A DNA stretch of 64,000 nucleotides from the NCBI GenBank assembly GCA_026874595.1, contig CM049306.1:96773642-96837641 (forward strand), read 5' to 3'. Positions 1-14,480 of this stretch are shown here, piece by piece (within the stretch, counting starts at the first letter, position 1; each line of letters starts with the position of its first letter). A model generated the notes under the pieces. The model did not search any database. It worked only from the letters and a program-made list of their open reading frames with translations, and was not told where the DNA came from. The DNA is from Sipunculus nudus (taxonomy: Eukaryota; Annelida; Sipuncula; Golfingiida; Sipunculidae). The position numbers and the translations under genes are program-made.

Positions 1-1077
1 CTGAATGACAGACCCAGTAAGTGATTTCGATAAAGGCTCAGATGTGCCACAAGAAAATACTCCGAGGAAAGGTAATTATGGTCAAGTGGTCATTAGACAA
101 GTATCTTCTAAGTAGAAGCCGGAGGAACGATCTAGGGATGACCGCGCCCTCATTAGCAATTTATAGTGGGAATGAAAATTCCTGGAAAACAGGTTATTAG
201 TTATGTGTCTGTATCATATTAAAAACAAAGTTAGGTCAAAGTATTTGTAATCAACAAATTTGTATATAACAGTACAAAGTATGGATGGAGCCTTTTGCGA
301 AACACCATTCACCTCCAAACCTGTCAAGACTGCAACACTTATTTGTTATTTCAAGCTATTTTTTGTGCCTCTAGTAAGATTTGCATTAGGGTTACCTGTA
401 AATTTTCGAAAAGACAAGGTTTTTATTGGTGGATTTCTGATGGCTTCCAACATATTATATTAGTTGTCCCCTTAACGACCTTGAAGATATTATGTAATAT
501 GCAACAATAACAACCATTAAAATACATAATTCACTTTCTCTAATGTTTCAAGAAGTGACCATGATAATTTTTCAAACATTAGATCTAAAATATTTTTAAA
601 AGTCTACACACAAAAATGCCAGAAAGGGTGCTTGTGTATATGTCAATTTGTGAATTATGATGGCAAAGGTTGTAAGCTGTGAGGAACCGATAATATCATC
701 TGTAATTTTTCGAATACCCTAGGACCGACCTGGATATCTATGTTCCAGTGACAATTATGGTGGTATATATTAGCGTAGTTATGTTTCAAAGTTGTTCGAG
801 TCGGTGATTATGTCGAAATATAGCAGCTGCCTTCAAACAAGTATCTCCTCATTCTGTATATCAGAAATTTTGTTTTCAAACATCGAAGATTAATTAATGA
901 AGCCTTTGAAGTAAATATGCAGCAATGAGCCAGACAACCGCTGGACAACCAGATGATAAATGATGACAATTAAAGGGACATAAAGCTACATGAAGCTGAC
1001 TCGTAAGGAAACAATAGTTGATCCTCTTCTCAAAAATATGGTTTGGATTCTGAGAGAGACTTACCCAAAGACGCACT

Positions 1078-1245
1078 TGTTTGTGGGTGAGTAACGGTTT
1101 GGGGGAACAACCTTCCTATTAAGCCTGCAGAGCGCTCACCTTTGGTAGGGACCCAACGTACAAAAGCTCACCGCTTGGATCTGAACTGACGACCTTCCGG
1201 TTTTGAGTCATATGCTCTACCCCAATACCACATTGGCGGTCATAT
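1078..1245 (-). mobile_element. tRNA-derived SINE fragment
   Basis: Read on the minus strand, 1194-1177 resembles a pol III B box (GGTCGTCAGTTCAGATCC) in a tRNA-like context. It is followed by GGTGAGCGCTCTGCAGGCTT and a block that also occurs in the full-length SINE at 50483-50877. The 3' part and tail are missing, so it is an old truncated copy. Confidence 0.6.
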
Positions 1246-1749
1246 CCTCATGCTGGTCCAGCTAAAATGGTCGTCGAAGGTAAAACTTAACATATCCAGC
1301 AACAACATCTAGCTTTTTTTTCAGACGAACTAGAGTTTTATAAATGACAGATGATGGCGTTGTTTCACATGAAACTTCGAAAAACAACCAATAACCTTTC
1401 AAAATTCGCATTCAGCTTTAATCAACCACCGCCGGTCACAAGCGTTCACCTGGTCAACATTGGCACGTCTTGTTTACGTCAGGGTACGTCAGGTTTGTGT
1501 ATCGCGTGACTACAAGATGGCAGCACTCCATGGACGACGTCAGTGGTGACCATTGACTTGAACCTTGTTATAAAAATACATGTATTGAAATCCATTAAAA
1601 AACTGGTCTGGTCTGCAAATCTGAGTTTTTGTCATTTTACTTAGCTCACTCCCTGTAGAGGCCTCTGATGAGATTGCTTCATTCTGGTGTTAAACCAAAA
1701 TATAAATAAATATATAGACCTAGGAACTGCATGTTAAAATGCACAAGAA

Positions 1750-2097
1750 GACAAAGCCGGGAGATTGTGAGTTCGAATCACAACCGAGGTGATGAGATTT
1801 TTCACATAAGGCCCCCATCCATGGTGTGCGTTCTCCATCCTTAATGGGAAGGCCGTGCCCCACGGCCGTGTTTCGGTCACAAGGGAGTGCGCCGGGTTCC
1901 TCGATGTTATGACCCAGCAAAGGGCCGATTACACACCCTGGGCCCGCAGGTGCATCAAACACCATTATACAGTCTGAGAGGTAGCGTGTGCTACTGCCCT
2001 GTCACGTTGTCCGAAACCGGAATGGAATTCTGCAGATGTACATTCTAAGTTAAGTAAGCATTAAAAAAGATGAAGGCGTTTACCTCAAACGAAATAT
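1750..2097 (+). mobile_element. tRNA-derived SINE, diverged copy
   Basis: This shares long blocks with the SINE at 50483: GCCGGGAGATTGTGAGTTCG (B box region), AATGGGAAGGCCGTGCCC, GGGCCCGCAGGTGCA, ACTGCCCTGTCACGT, GTCCGAAACCGGAATGGAA and the tail AGCATTAAAAA followed by GGCGTTTACCTC. The A-box end is lost and no clear target duplication is visible, so the copy is older than the one at 50483. Confidence 0.8.
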
Positions 2098-3154
2098 TTT
2101 AACATGCTAATATCTATAGAGTCATTATCTTCCAAAGCAACTAAACCATTAGAGGTGTAAGCAAAAGAAAACACCAGATGAGGAATGTGCTGCAAAATCC
2201 TTTATTGCCAAGTGCAAAATATTAGCAATTGATGAAAGCAGGAATTCGTTTTCTTTTTATGCAAACATCACTATGCCTTGAAAGTAGGATTTTAGCTTGA
2301 TTTAGAAGATAATAAGGTGAATTTGAATAAACAATGAAAATATTATCTCTAAAAACATGCGTAATACGTTAAGTATGATAAAACCTGCTGCACTAACCTG
2401 TATTCCTTCTGCCCTACGCAATAAAGCCTAATTCTGCCCGATACATATTGATTGGACAAGTGATATTTCCATGATTCTTTTTGTTTATAAATAATGACTG
2501 TTTTTGAAATATTATCCGAGACAACATATTCCCTAGTTGTTTATTCTTTTCCGTCTGATCAATTCTCTTTTCAAAAATCTGTTAGCTGTCTATGGTATTA
2601 TTGCTTTGTTGCGTTTTCGTGTTTATATCAAGGGGCGGCATCTGTCACTGTAAGATTTATGTCACGGCAAGTCCAGAGTCAATATAATTAGTATGCTATT
2701 TGGAATAAAAATTGGATATATTACTTTGCATACGAAACAATACAATATATTTAAAGTGCCTGAATAGTCTCTGATTGTATCCTTAATGGTACTGTTTCCA
2801 AGAATGATGTCAGTCCACAGGTCCAACCCATGGAGGTTTCATCATCCATGGAAGTTAGCGTAGGTCTGCGTCGAGCTGACGTACTCTTCTGCTGCTTGGT
2901 GGAGCCACTTGTACTGTGCCTGATATGTTATAAACAGTGGCAGATTTAAAAAAAAGTACTGTAAAGCTGTTTATGTATTTATATGATACTTTGAATATTT
3001 ATAAGGAACGCATTTAAGAGCCCTGATAACCTTGTTTATTACGAATCCCCGACACGACAGCGTACATGAATGTATCTACATAGTTAAATCAGACATACAC
3101 GTTTGAAAATTAAAATTTATATGTGCGTTATCGGTATTTTATAATAGCAATAAT

Positions 3155-3165
3155 TAATATATATA

Positions 3166-3211
<46 letters not shown>
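3155..3211. repeat. (TA)n microsatellite
   Basis: Nearly pure alternating TA with one TTT interruption at its 5' side. Confidence 0.95.
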
Positions 3212-3214
<3 letters not shown>

Positions 3215-3639
3215 TCTCATGAAATGCGTTTAAAGTTCTCGAGCATCTGTACTAATATTTATCCACTATTATCTCAGAATCTCGCAAAATAAATCCCGGT
3301 GACAATGCGTCTTTTAGAAAAAAAACTGAAACGTAAATTATCCAAAATACACAGATTTATTGTTTAAATAAATATGAGACAAAATGATGTGCCATTAATA
3401 GGGGAAAGTACTTAATTATATGATTACAGGAGCGTATACAAATTTTCCCATATTACAAAAATTCTTTGTGATATACCCCCGATAAACTTAGCCTGGACTT
3501 ATCAAGAATGAATATTCAAGGTTTTAGGTTATATCAAAATGTATGTACCATTGTCCCGATGAACTGTGGGCGGCTTCTCCTAATCTGTCTAACAGCATGG
3601 AATATGTCCACTTCCTGTTCCTGATTAATCTTACTGCAC

Positions 3640-6600
3640 ACGATCAATAAAGCGCAGAACAGACCCGACAGCTCTACACCATACCTATTGATAAACAGTA
3701 CACGATCAAAAAGCACAGAATAGTCCAGAGAGCTCCACACCATACCTAATGATAAAACATGAAATGATAAAACATCACTCGATCAGTAAAGCACAGAATA
3801 TTCAAGCCAGTTCCACACCATACCTAATGATAAAACATCACATGATCAGCAAAGCACAGAATAGTCCAGAGAGCTCCACACCATACTTAATGATAAAACA
3901 TCACATGATCAGCAAAGCACAGAATAGTCCAGAGAGCTCCACACCATACCTAATGATAAAACATCACATGATCAGCAAAGCACAGAATAGTCCAGAGAGC
4001 TCCACACCATACCTAATGATAAAACATCACATGATCAGCAAAGCACAGAATAGTCCAGAGAGCTCCATACCATACCTAATGATAAAACATCACTCGATCA
4101 GCAAAGCACAGAATAGTCCAGAGAGCTCCACACCATACCTAATGATAAAACATCACATGATCAGCAAAGCACAGAATAGTCCAGAGAGCTCCACACCATA
4201 CCTAATGATAAAACATCACATGATCAGCAAAGCACAGAATAGTCCAGAGAGCTCCATACCATACCTAATGATAAAACATCACTCGATCAGTAAAGCACAG
4301 AATATTCAAGCCAGTTCCACACCATACCTAATGATAAAACATCACATGATCAGCAAAGCACAGAATAGTCCAGAGAGCTCCACACCATACCTAATGATAA
4401 AACATCACATGATCAGCAAAGCACAGAATAGTCCAGAGAGCTCCACACCATACCTAATGATAAAACATCACATGATCAGCAAAGCACAGAATAGTCCAGA
4501 GAGCTCCACACCATACCTAATGATAAAACATCACATGATCAGCAAAGCACAGAATAGTCCAGAGAGCTCCACACCATACCTAATGATAAAACATCACATG
4601 ATCAGCAAAGCCCAGAATAGTACAGAGAGCTCCACACCATACCTAATGATAAAACATCACATGATCAGCAAAGCACAGAATAGTCCAGAGAGCTCCACAC
4701 CATACCTAATGATAAAACATCACATGATCAGCAAAGCACAGAATAGTCCAGAGAGCTCCACACCATACCTAATGATAAAACATCACATGATCAGTGAAGC
4801 ACAGAATAGTCCAGGGAGCTCCACACCATACCTAATGATAAAACATCACTCGATCAGTAAAGCACAGAATATTCCAGCCAGTTCGACACCATACCTAATG
4901 ATAAAACATCACATGATCAGCAAAGCACAGAATAGTCCAGAGAGCTCCACACCATACCTAATGATAAAACATCACATGATCAGCAAAGCACAGAATAGTC
5001 CAGAGAGCTCAAGACCATACCTTATGATAAAACATCACATGATCAGTAAAACACACAGAATATTCCAGCCAGTTCCACACCATACCTAATGATAAAACAT
5101 CACTCGATCAGCAAAGCACAGAATAGTCCAGAGAGCTCCACAACATACCTTATGATAAAACATCACACGATCAGCAAAGCACAGAATAGTCCAGCCAGTT
5201 CCACACCATACCTAATGATAAAACATCACATGATCAGCAAAGCACAGAATAGTCCAGAGAGCTCCACACCATACCTAATGATAAAACATCATTCGGTCAG
5301 TAAAGCACAGAATATTCAAGCCAGTTCCACACCATACCTAATGATAAAACATCACATGATCAGCAAAGCACAGAATAGTCCAGAGAGCTCCACACCATAC
5401 CTAATGATAAAACATCACATGATCAGCAAAGCACAGAATAGTCCAGAGAGCTCCACACCATACCTAATGATAAAACATCACATGATCAGCAAAGCACAGA
5501 ATAGTCCAGAGAGCTCCACACCATACCTAATGATAAAACATCACATGATCAGCAAAGCACAGAATAGTCCAGAGAGCTCCACACCATACCTAATGATAAA
5601 ACATCACATGATCAGCAAAGCACAGAATAGTCCAGAGAGCTCCACACCATACCTAATGATAAAACATCACATGATCAGTGAAGCACAGAATAGTCCAGGG
5701 AGCTCCACACCATACCTAATGATAAAACATCACTCGATCAGTAAAGCACAGAATATTCCAGCCAGTTCGACACCATACCTAATGATAAAACATCACATGA
5801 TCAGCAAAGCACAGAATAGTCCAGAGAGCTCCACACCATACCTAATGATAAAACATCACATGATCAGCAAAGCACAGAATAGTCCAGAGAGCTCCACACC
5901 ATACCTAATGATAAAACATCACATGATCAACAAAGCACAGAATAGTCCAGAGAGCTCCACACAATACCTTATGATAAAACATCACATGATCAGTAAAGCA
6001 CAGAATATTCAAGCCAGTTCCACACCATAACTAATGATAAAACATCACTCGATCAGCAAAGCACAGAATAGTCCAGAGAGCTCCACACCATAACTAATGA
6101 TAAAACATCACATGATCAGCAAAGCACAGAATAGTCCAGAGAGCTCCACACCATACCTAATGATAAAACATCACATGATCAGCAAAGCACAGAATAGTCC
6201 AGAGAGCTCCACACCATACCTAATGATAAAACATCACTCGATCAGTAAAGCACAGAATATTCAAGCCAGTTCCACACCATACCTAATGATAAAACATCAC
6301 ATGATCAGCAAAGCACAGAATAGTCCAGAGAGCTCCACACCATACCTAATGATAAAACATCACATGATCAGCAAAGCACAGAATAGTCCAGAGAGCTCCA
6401 CACCATTCCTAATGATAAAACATCACATGATCAGCAAAGCACAGAATATTCAAGCCAGTTCCACACCATAACAAATGATAAAACATCACATGATCAGCAA
6501 AGCACAGAATAGTCCAGAGAGCTCCACACCATACCTAATGATAAAATATCTCATGATCAGTAAAGCACAGAATATTCAAGCCAGTTCCACACCATAACTA

Positions 6601-7790
6601 ATGATAAAACATCACTCGATCAGCAAAGCACAGAATAGTCCAGAGAGCTCCACACCATACCTAATGATAAAACATCACTCGATCAGCAAAGCACAGAATA
6701 GTCCAGAGAACTCCACACCATACCTAATGATTACCCATCACACGATCAGCAAAGCACAGAATAGTCCAGAGAGCTCCACACCATACCTTATGATAAAACA
6801 TCACATGATCAGTAAAACACACAGAATATTCCAGCCAGTTCCACACCATACCTAATGATAAAACATCACTCGATCAGCAAAGCACAGAATAGTCCAGAGA
6901 GCTCCACACCATACCTTATGATAAAACATCACACGATCAGCAAAGCACAGAATAGTCCAGCCAGTTCCACACCATACCTAATGATAAAACATCACATGAT
7001 CAGCAAAGCACAGAATAGTCCAGAGAGCTCCACACCATACCTAATGATAAAACATCACTCGGTCAGTAAAGCACAGAATATTCAAGCCAGTTCCACACCA
7101 TACCTAATGATAAAACATCACATGATCAGCAAAGCACAGAATAGTCCAGAGAGCTCCACACCATACCTAATGATAAAACATCACATGATCAGCAAAGCAC
7201 AGAATAGTCCAGAGAGCTCCACACCATACCTAATGATAAAACATCACATGATCAGCAAAGCACAGAATAGTCCAGAGAGCTCCACACCATACCTAATGAT
7301 AAAACATCACATGATCAGCAAAGCACAGAATAGTCCAGAGAGCTCCACACCATACCTAATGATAAAACATCACATGATCAGCAAAGCACAGAATATTCAA
7401 GCCAGTTCCACACCATACGTAATGATAAAATATCACTCGATCAGCAAAGCACAGAATAGTCCAGAGAGCTCCACACCATACCTTATGATAAAACATCACA
7501 TGATCAGTAAAACACACAGAATATTCCAGCCAGTTCCACACCATACCTAATGATAAAACATCACTCGATCAGCAAAGCACAGAATAGTCCAGAGAGTTCC
7601 ACACCATACCAAATGATAAAACATCACACGATCAGTAAAACACAGAATAGTCCAGAGAGCTCCACACCATACCTAATGATAAAACATCACATGATCAGTA
7701 AAGCACAGAATATTCCAGCCAGTTCCACAGCATACCTAATGATAAAACATCACACGATCTGTAAAACACAGAATTGTCCCGAGAGCATAT
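3640..7790. repeat. 63-bp minisatellite array, about 65 copies
   Basis: A 63-base unit is repeated head to tail for about 4.1 kb. Two main unit types occur: one with CACATGATCAGCAAAG...AGTCCAGAGAGCTCC and one with CACTCGATCAGTAAAG...ATTCAAGCCAGTTCC. Degenerate units mark both edges. Because 63 is divisible by three, the plus strand stays open for up to 446 codons of a 21-residue repeat beginning MIKHH and ending STPYL. There is no composition or context to suggest a real protein: frames break at TAA variants (near 6030, 6092, 6471) and at two-base insertions in units near 5050, 6815 and 7512. I treat it as a satellite, not a gene. Confidence 0.97.
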
Positions 7791-10039
7791 TCCATAAAAT
7801 ATACCATAAAATATAATAATCACAATAACAAACACTTGGTGAGCTGGGCAAAAAAATGCGCCACAATATACCCATCACTCTCGTGATAAAATTAAATAAT
7901 CACCTTTGCAAAAAAACAGCCCCGCAAGCTTTTAATTGTGTGACTACTGTTAATATACTATATGGTAAAATTGTTTAAAATATATCAAGATAGCTATATG
8001 CAATTTTGGATCATAAGGATTGCCCCAGAAGCTTTTGTTGCATTGATATTGCTTCTTCTGGTTCGACAACAGTAGGCAACCTAATAGACATAAACACATT
8101 TATCCGTTGTACACTGACTGACATGTAAGGGAATTCGAGATCAAGAGAGTAATCATTGGCTCATCAGACTTCCTGATTCTGAACAAGCCATATGGCTCTC
8201 CCATGAACGGACTGTATTATAATCTGAGAGTTAAAGGGACTGAGTTTTCTTAGAATAAATGATATTTTGCAATTGGTGAACATTCGTTGGCCCTTCACAA
8301 AACACATCATACTACACATTAACTGAAACTGAACAACCTGTATAATCCGTTTGCAAAAATGATATCAATACGTGCTCAAAAACAGCTTGCTCATGGACAG
8401 AGGTCAGCTCACACTTGCATGGAAGAAACATTAGCTCTATCATGAGCAAATAGTTTGGACACTCACTGACACTGAACGACCAAAGCGCCTTCTGGTGATT
8501 CTCTTTTTAACTTCTGAACTTCTTCCACCAAAGCCAGCATGGTGGTGACGTCAGGTAAACCCTGGAAACTCTGGCGCGGTGACACATGGTGGAGAACCAG
8601 GGTATCTTTCTAAAAATATCATTGATCGTTTCTGTTAACTGTAATAACTGATTACTCATTAAAGTAAGAAACATTTGAGAAATACCATTATTTCTATCAG
8701 AAAACTGTCACCCGACTTTGGATTATTAAATGAAAATCACATCTTTAAACCTTCATGGGATTATGCCGGGAAGAGAAAACTGTGCTACCACTCACGATGT
8801 TATTTTATCATCTATTATAGGTATGAACTCTCTATGTTGTTCATAGTTGAAATAACGGTGCAAGGGGATGTGCATAATCAGTTATTACCGACATCTCTGT
8901 ATGAAACCACATAACTGACAAGGCGACAAAAATACAGAAAACAAAAACACAAAACGTTCACGTTCAAGAGCCTGGTGTCGTTAACGTAATACATGTTTTA
9001 GGCTTACATAAACGTCGTATATTTACATTACTACTTCACCTATTTCAGAATCACAGGTATATCGCTGTATTTCTTTACTGTTAATAATTTACCTATAATT
9101 TACACCAATTGTATTACTGCATGGGAGAAAATTTGACGTTTCCTAAAGTCTGTTACTTGGTTCTGTTATTATTACTATTAATGTCCTAAAATTTAATAAA
9201 ATATCAGAGCTCACAAACTCGGTTTCGAATTTAATTTTCTCATCCGTTTTTATGACTTTTATTTCCATTAAAGTATCCTGCAATGCTGTATTAATCTGTT
9301 TCTATTTCTCATTACATTTATTTGTCACGTCCTACTGGAAATAGAGCATACCCCTCAACATGGAGCCCACATGCCCTCATTTCCATCAAACAAGCATCCA
9401 CTGTTTTATTTTTTTATCAAAATAGTCAACAGGCCTATGAACAGTCAGCACTACTTGCCTGTAAAGTCAAAAGCATTTTTCTCTTGATCAAGTCACTCTC
9501 ACAAACCGCAAGTGTTTTCACGGTAAAGCAGTCGAATGTAGTCTCTGTTTCTGGCACATACGTGGGGAATTCCTGAAAAATTGTATATCTTTCAGCATGT
9601 CGGTTGATCTTTAAATTTTGTGTATATTTTGTATGTCAATTTGATATCAAATGGATGGCCTTTTTAACATAATAATGGTGACAAACTTTTTTTTGAAAAA
9701 TGAATGCTATATATCAAAATAAGGTATCACATTTACATTAGCCTTTTGGCAAAATTCTCGATTGTACGAGTCTGGTTATAAATTTAGTGATGGACCACAA
9801 GTCCTTCATAACTATGCTACTGCTCAGAGATTCAATTACAAACGGCACAGAAACTACAAGTATCTAGTGCAGACCGGTTATAAGAACTAAATTTCCTTAA
9901 TGAAAACAGTACTTAACTAGAATACGGGTAGTCGACAAGCGACTACGTGTATCCGCCGAAATCAGAGTGGGATGGTTGAAGTGAGGAATGGATTGAGTGG
10001 AATGGGGATATAGAGTGGGGTGTGTTGCATATTAGCATG

Positions 10040-10870
10040 GATGTCTGCAGCCGAAATGTGTATGTAGGTTGCGCCACCTACCGAAAAATCCAGAAAGCTG
10101 TCCAGGTTGTATACATATGCAAAATTTTAGGAAGATAAGTCAAACCACTACTTGTATATGAGTGATTTTATCAGACAGCAGACAAACAGAAGGATGCTGT
10201 GCAAAAATGGTGGCAGGTGAGCTATGTGAGATCTAAACACATGCAAAATTTCAGGAGGATACAGCAAACCAGTCCTAAATATATGCCTGGATATCTGAAG
10301 CGTAAACATAAATGTAGGTGGCGCCACCTGCCACAAAATCCAGAAAGCCATCCAAGATGTATAAACCTGCAAAATTTTAGGCAGATATGTCAAACCACTG
10401 CTGAGATATATTAGTAATTTTATCCCACGGCAGACAAACAGACGGGCACTGTGCAAAATTAGTTGCAGTTTTGCGTATGATGAAGAGTTATGTGAGATAT
10501 ATACACATGCAAAATTTTGGCCCAATTGGTCAGACTGTTCGTGAAATATGAGCTTGGATGTCTGCAGCGTTGACGTGAATGTAAGTGGCGCCACCTGTCA
10601 TAATTTCCAGAAAGCTATCCAGGGTGTATACACATGCAAAATTTCTTGTGGATAAGTCCAACCAATGCAGAGATATGAGTGATTTTATCCCGAGGGAGAT
10701 GAACAGATGAATGCTGTGCAAAAATTGTTGCAGGTGGCGCCACCATTTTTAGTGTATATTATAAAGCGTTATATGGGCGACATTTGTGCAAAATTTTTAG
10801 CCTGATCGATCAAACGGTTCCTGAGATATGTGCATTTATGTGTGGAGACATGTCAGACGCACAAATGGAC
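10040..10870. repeat. Tandem repeat of about 260 bp with GGTGGCGCCACC palindrome
   Basis: Blocks recur in the same order: GCGCCACC, CCAGAAAGC, TATACACATGCAAAATTT, a stretch ending GAGATATGAGTGATTTTATC, AGACAAACAGA and CTGTGCAAAA. The GCGCCACC core occurs at about 10071, 10321, 10588 and 10738. The open frames inside it are a by-product of the repeat. Confidence 0.8.
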
Positions 10871-12117
10871 GCTGGGCAGAGAGAAAAGGTCAGAGGTCTA
10901 CCAAAAATGAGGGCGTAGCAGTTCACATGTGACCCGATCATAATCCGAAATTTAAAAAAATTCCGCCCAGCGGTTACAGAAGAGTTCTCCGGAAACCTAA
11001 GCGGCGGCGGCGGCGTCCAACTGAAAACATAGTATCCTCAAAACTCTGTTTTGGCGGATACAATAATTAAAAGTAGCCCATTAGTAGCCCCTCTCCGCCG
11101 AAGAGGGTATTTCGACAAACAAATCAAAAGTGGGACATCAAGGCAGTAGTGGATCCAGAGTGTGGACAAGGGTCTTTATCCACCCCTTTTTCTACCGCCC
11201 AAACCTTTTTAACCCCATTTTTTTGTAATCTTGACCCCCTTCCAGAACTCAGGAATTTAATTTTCTCGTTTGTTTTCCTGGGTTGTACCCTCCCCATCTG
11301 TCAAAAGTTCTGCATCAGCCCCTGCCGGATGTGATCGCTCTGCACAGTAAGCACACCACCTTCTGATTTAAGTATATTTTCATATCTTCGGTGAAAATAT
11401 TGAAGCATGAAATGGTCTGTTCAATAGACCTTATCCGGAACTCCCTGTAAGCTGACCACTGGCCTGCAGGTGGTACAAACAGTGTCTGGTGGCCAGAGGC
11501 TGTGACTCACAGCAGTAGGCTGGACATAGGGAAGTGTGTATAATCTAGGGTCCCTATCACTTACATATAGGTAAATGACCATAAATAATCAGAATTAAAT
11601 GCTGCCAGATGGATAACATAGGCAGCTACTGAAGCTACACATAGAAGCCGTGAGATTTATTAATATCCCAAATTGAGATCACAGGAGAAATCAGACTGGA
11701 TACACGGGCCAATAACCTCTTGAATGTAAATAAGACAGCAACAGTGTTTATATCATGCCTCATTTTTAACTAATTTTTGTATCTATCGATAAAGGTGTTA
11801 TTAGCATTAATGACAGTTTTTGGGAAAATGTCAATTATATCTTTAAAAAATAATGACTTCTAAGGATTAATAGTCCAACACATGTAGGGCTTTTAACACT
11901 GGATACTGAACCACTAGTTGTAAAAGTATTGCAAACAATCAACTGATTGTTTGATTCCTTATTTCCTCTAATAATGATGAGTACATAATCATATTATATC
12001 ATAATACAGAACTTGAATATAAACAAACAGAATTAGAATACAGATATAATACTTCAAGTTTGAATGCTCTGTTCCTGTTATGTATGTCTTCAGTTATCAT
12101 ATAGTTGCATTGTTGAG

Positions 12118-12180
12118 TGGGGGTGTGTGGGGGGGGGGGGGAGGGGGTTGACTCGCAAGGGGGAGGGGGTGGGGGATGAC
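12118..12180 (+). repeat. G-rich low-complexity tract
   Basis: Several runs of four or more G are separated by short spacers on the plus strand, compatible with G-quadruplex folding. It is followed by a TA-rich stretch at 12217-12272. Confidence 0.7.
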
Positions 12181-14324
12181 AGGCGTGGGAAGGTAATCAG
12201 AGTTGGGACAAAACAGATATATATATTTATATATATAATTATATATAATTATATATGAATATATATATATACCTTTTATTGTCTGTGTGACACATTTCAA
12301 ATATTTTTCAATTAAGTATAAGATTAAAAAAATAAAGTTTATGTTAATTCTAAACCATTTTAAATATAAAATATTCCATAATTAACTCATAAATGAAACC
12401 AAAGTCTATATTATATTTATTCATATATTTCATTTGTAATTTATATAAATATAATTATCTGGATAGTGGGGATGATTACATTGACATCCCACCCTTCCCA
12501 AAAAGTGGAGGGGATATATACTCCACATCCCCACCCACCCCTATATTGACACCCTGGCATAAGCATAAATTAAGATAAAAAAATAATAGTCCACAAAATG
12601 AAGTTAAAATTAATAAATTGTAGCACTAAGTCATAGTGAAAAATAACTTTAACAATTACTTAAGATTTCAGTATCAATCAAAAACAGCTTAGCTCCATTT
12701 CCTACTGATTTCCATTGACCAAAAAATTAATATGGATTATACACCAGTGATTACTGAGGGTCACATGATGGAACCAAATGGATGGACCACAGATATTTCA
12801 AATGTAATATATATTTCATTAAAATATACAAATGTAACTCGATCTCTGATGGGGTGGTTCCTAATGTGTAGGCTCCTCACACTCTGAGATTGAAGACCTC
12901 ACCCTGAGGTTAAAGAAATACCTGGTTTTAATCAACCTGATTGACAGATTTTAAATATAAATTGTAATTCAACATGGTTTAGACAAGTTTTTGTATTACA
13001 CCAGCCATGAAACATTACTCACAGGCCTTTTTTTTAAGTAACAGGCTGTTTTTTCCAACAAAGAGGCAATCCATCTGCTTACAGATAATCCAGGAATTCC
13101 TTCACTCCTTCTGTTGAAAAAAATAGTGTAAAAGGGGCGATTACACAGTGTAGCTGACTTTTATAAACAGGGTTAATACTATATAACATGACCAGTGAGT
13201 GCTGGAGCAGGCACTGTTTGTACCACCAGCAGGCTTGAGCTGCCAGATGGCCCTCATTAGTGGACAGTTCCGGAGTAGATCTATTTGCATGTTATTTGCT
13301 CATATATGCTCTATTTCTTATATTTCGAAGAATTAATCAGTTCAATTTTCTTTATGGAAAAATATATGACTTAAATCTTGGGGTTTTTTGGTTAAAACAT
13401 ATAATACATGAACACAGGACTAAACATCTAATGTGAAAGCAAAAATTTTAGTATCATATGCAGAACACTTTATGACACTGATATTATAACTGTAAATACA
13501 GTGTAGGAGGTGGCTGTATATTTGTCTGCAGATAACATTGAGGATGGAATAAGAAACTTCCATGTTTTTAGCAAACTATCCTGGTGTTTCGGGACAGTCA
13601 TTACAGTTAATGTTTGGACACAGTTTATATTCGTATCAAGGATCCTCATGATTTTCGTGACAATTACAAAACCAGACAAACGACACATAAAATATTAATG
13701 AAATAATTTATAAAAATTCGCAAAGTGACATTCTGTATTAATTCAAAGTGATATTCTGTGTCACAGTAGTTAGGGATATAATTACAATAACAATAAGTGG
13801 TTATTTGGAATTTGATGATGTTAATCTCCAATAATCATCAACAACGGGTTGATTTGAGATGAGATTTAAGATAAAATAAGACAGTCCTCCTCGGTTTTAA
13901 ATTGGCCCCTTGGATATATGGTCAGATAATAATTATATAACCAATGTACATAATAGCTAGTGAAGTTATTTTGAACAATTATATCCAGTCTTAATTGTTA
14001 GAGGATAAGCTTAATAATGATAAGCTTATGTATAACAATTACCATAATATATAGCTTATCGTAACATCGAGGCAACATTGATTCTTGTTAAATCGGAAGA
14101 ATGATTATTTGTTAAATCCTAAAACTTCCTACCCGGCCACCAAGAAAGACCTATGAGAATATGTATTCAATTATATCTGTTTGTAGGTCTGTCTGTCTGT
14201 ATGCCTGTCTACAAGATATTTGTATATTTATAAAATAAATTATGTCCAGGTGGGTCTATATAAATACCATGATTAGATGATTGCTGCGCAAGTTATTTGT
14301 TCTTATAAACATATTGTTTATTAC

Positions 14325-14480
14325 CTCCGCCAAGCCTACGGGTTATGTTTTGGGCAGCGTATGTTTGTCTGTTTATCTGTTTGTACAATAAGACAAAAAT
14401 TCCTAAACGGAACAGCTCGGCAATGAAACGAGGATTGATTGATTAAATTTTGGGGGCGATCCAAACCCCGGAATGAGCTC
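14325..14480 (+). repeat. Dispersed repeat copy (TTATTACCTCCGC type)
   Basis: TTATTACCTCCGCCAAG, GGTTATGTTTTGGGC and a TTTGTCTGTTT run match the block at 14868 in order. The arrangement is typical of an interspersed repeat; the family is not identified. Confidence 0.55.

Larger units (their letters stand above)
1..3640. other. Intergenic, no gene seen
   Basis: No exon-like open frame with splice sites or a recognisable protein was found. The stretch holds two tRNA-derived SINE remnants, annotated separately, and a (TA)n array near 3155-3211. Short open frames here have no recognisable composition. Confidence 0.6.

Noticed and set aside
3749-7816. Long plus-strand open frames (446, 313, 231 codons) as a repetitive protein gene
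   Set aside because: They are a direct consequence of a 63-bp tandem repeat without stops. No start context, signal, splice sites or neighbouring unique coding sequence supports a gene.
10148-10594. 148-codon minus-strand frame
   Set aside because: Lies inside the 260-bp tandem repeat and reads the repeat itself.
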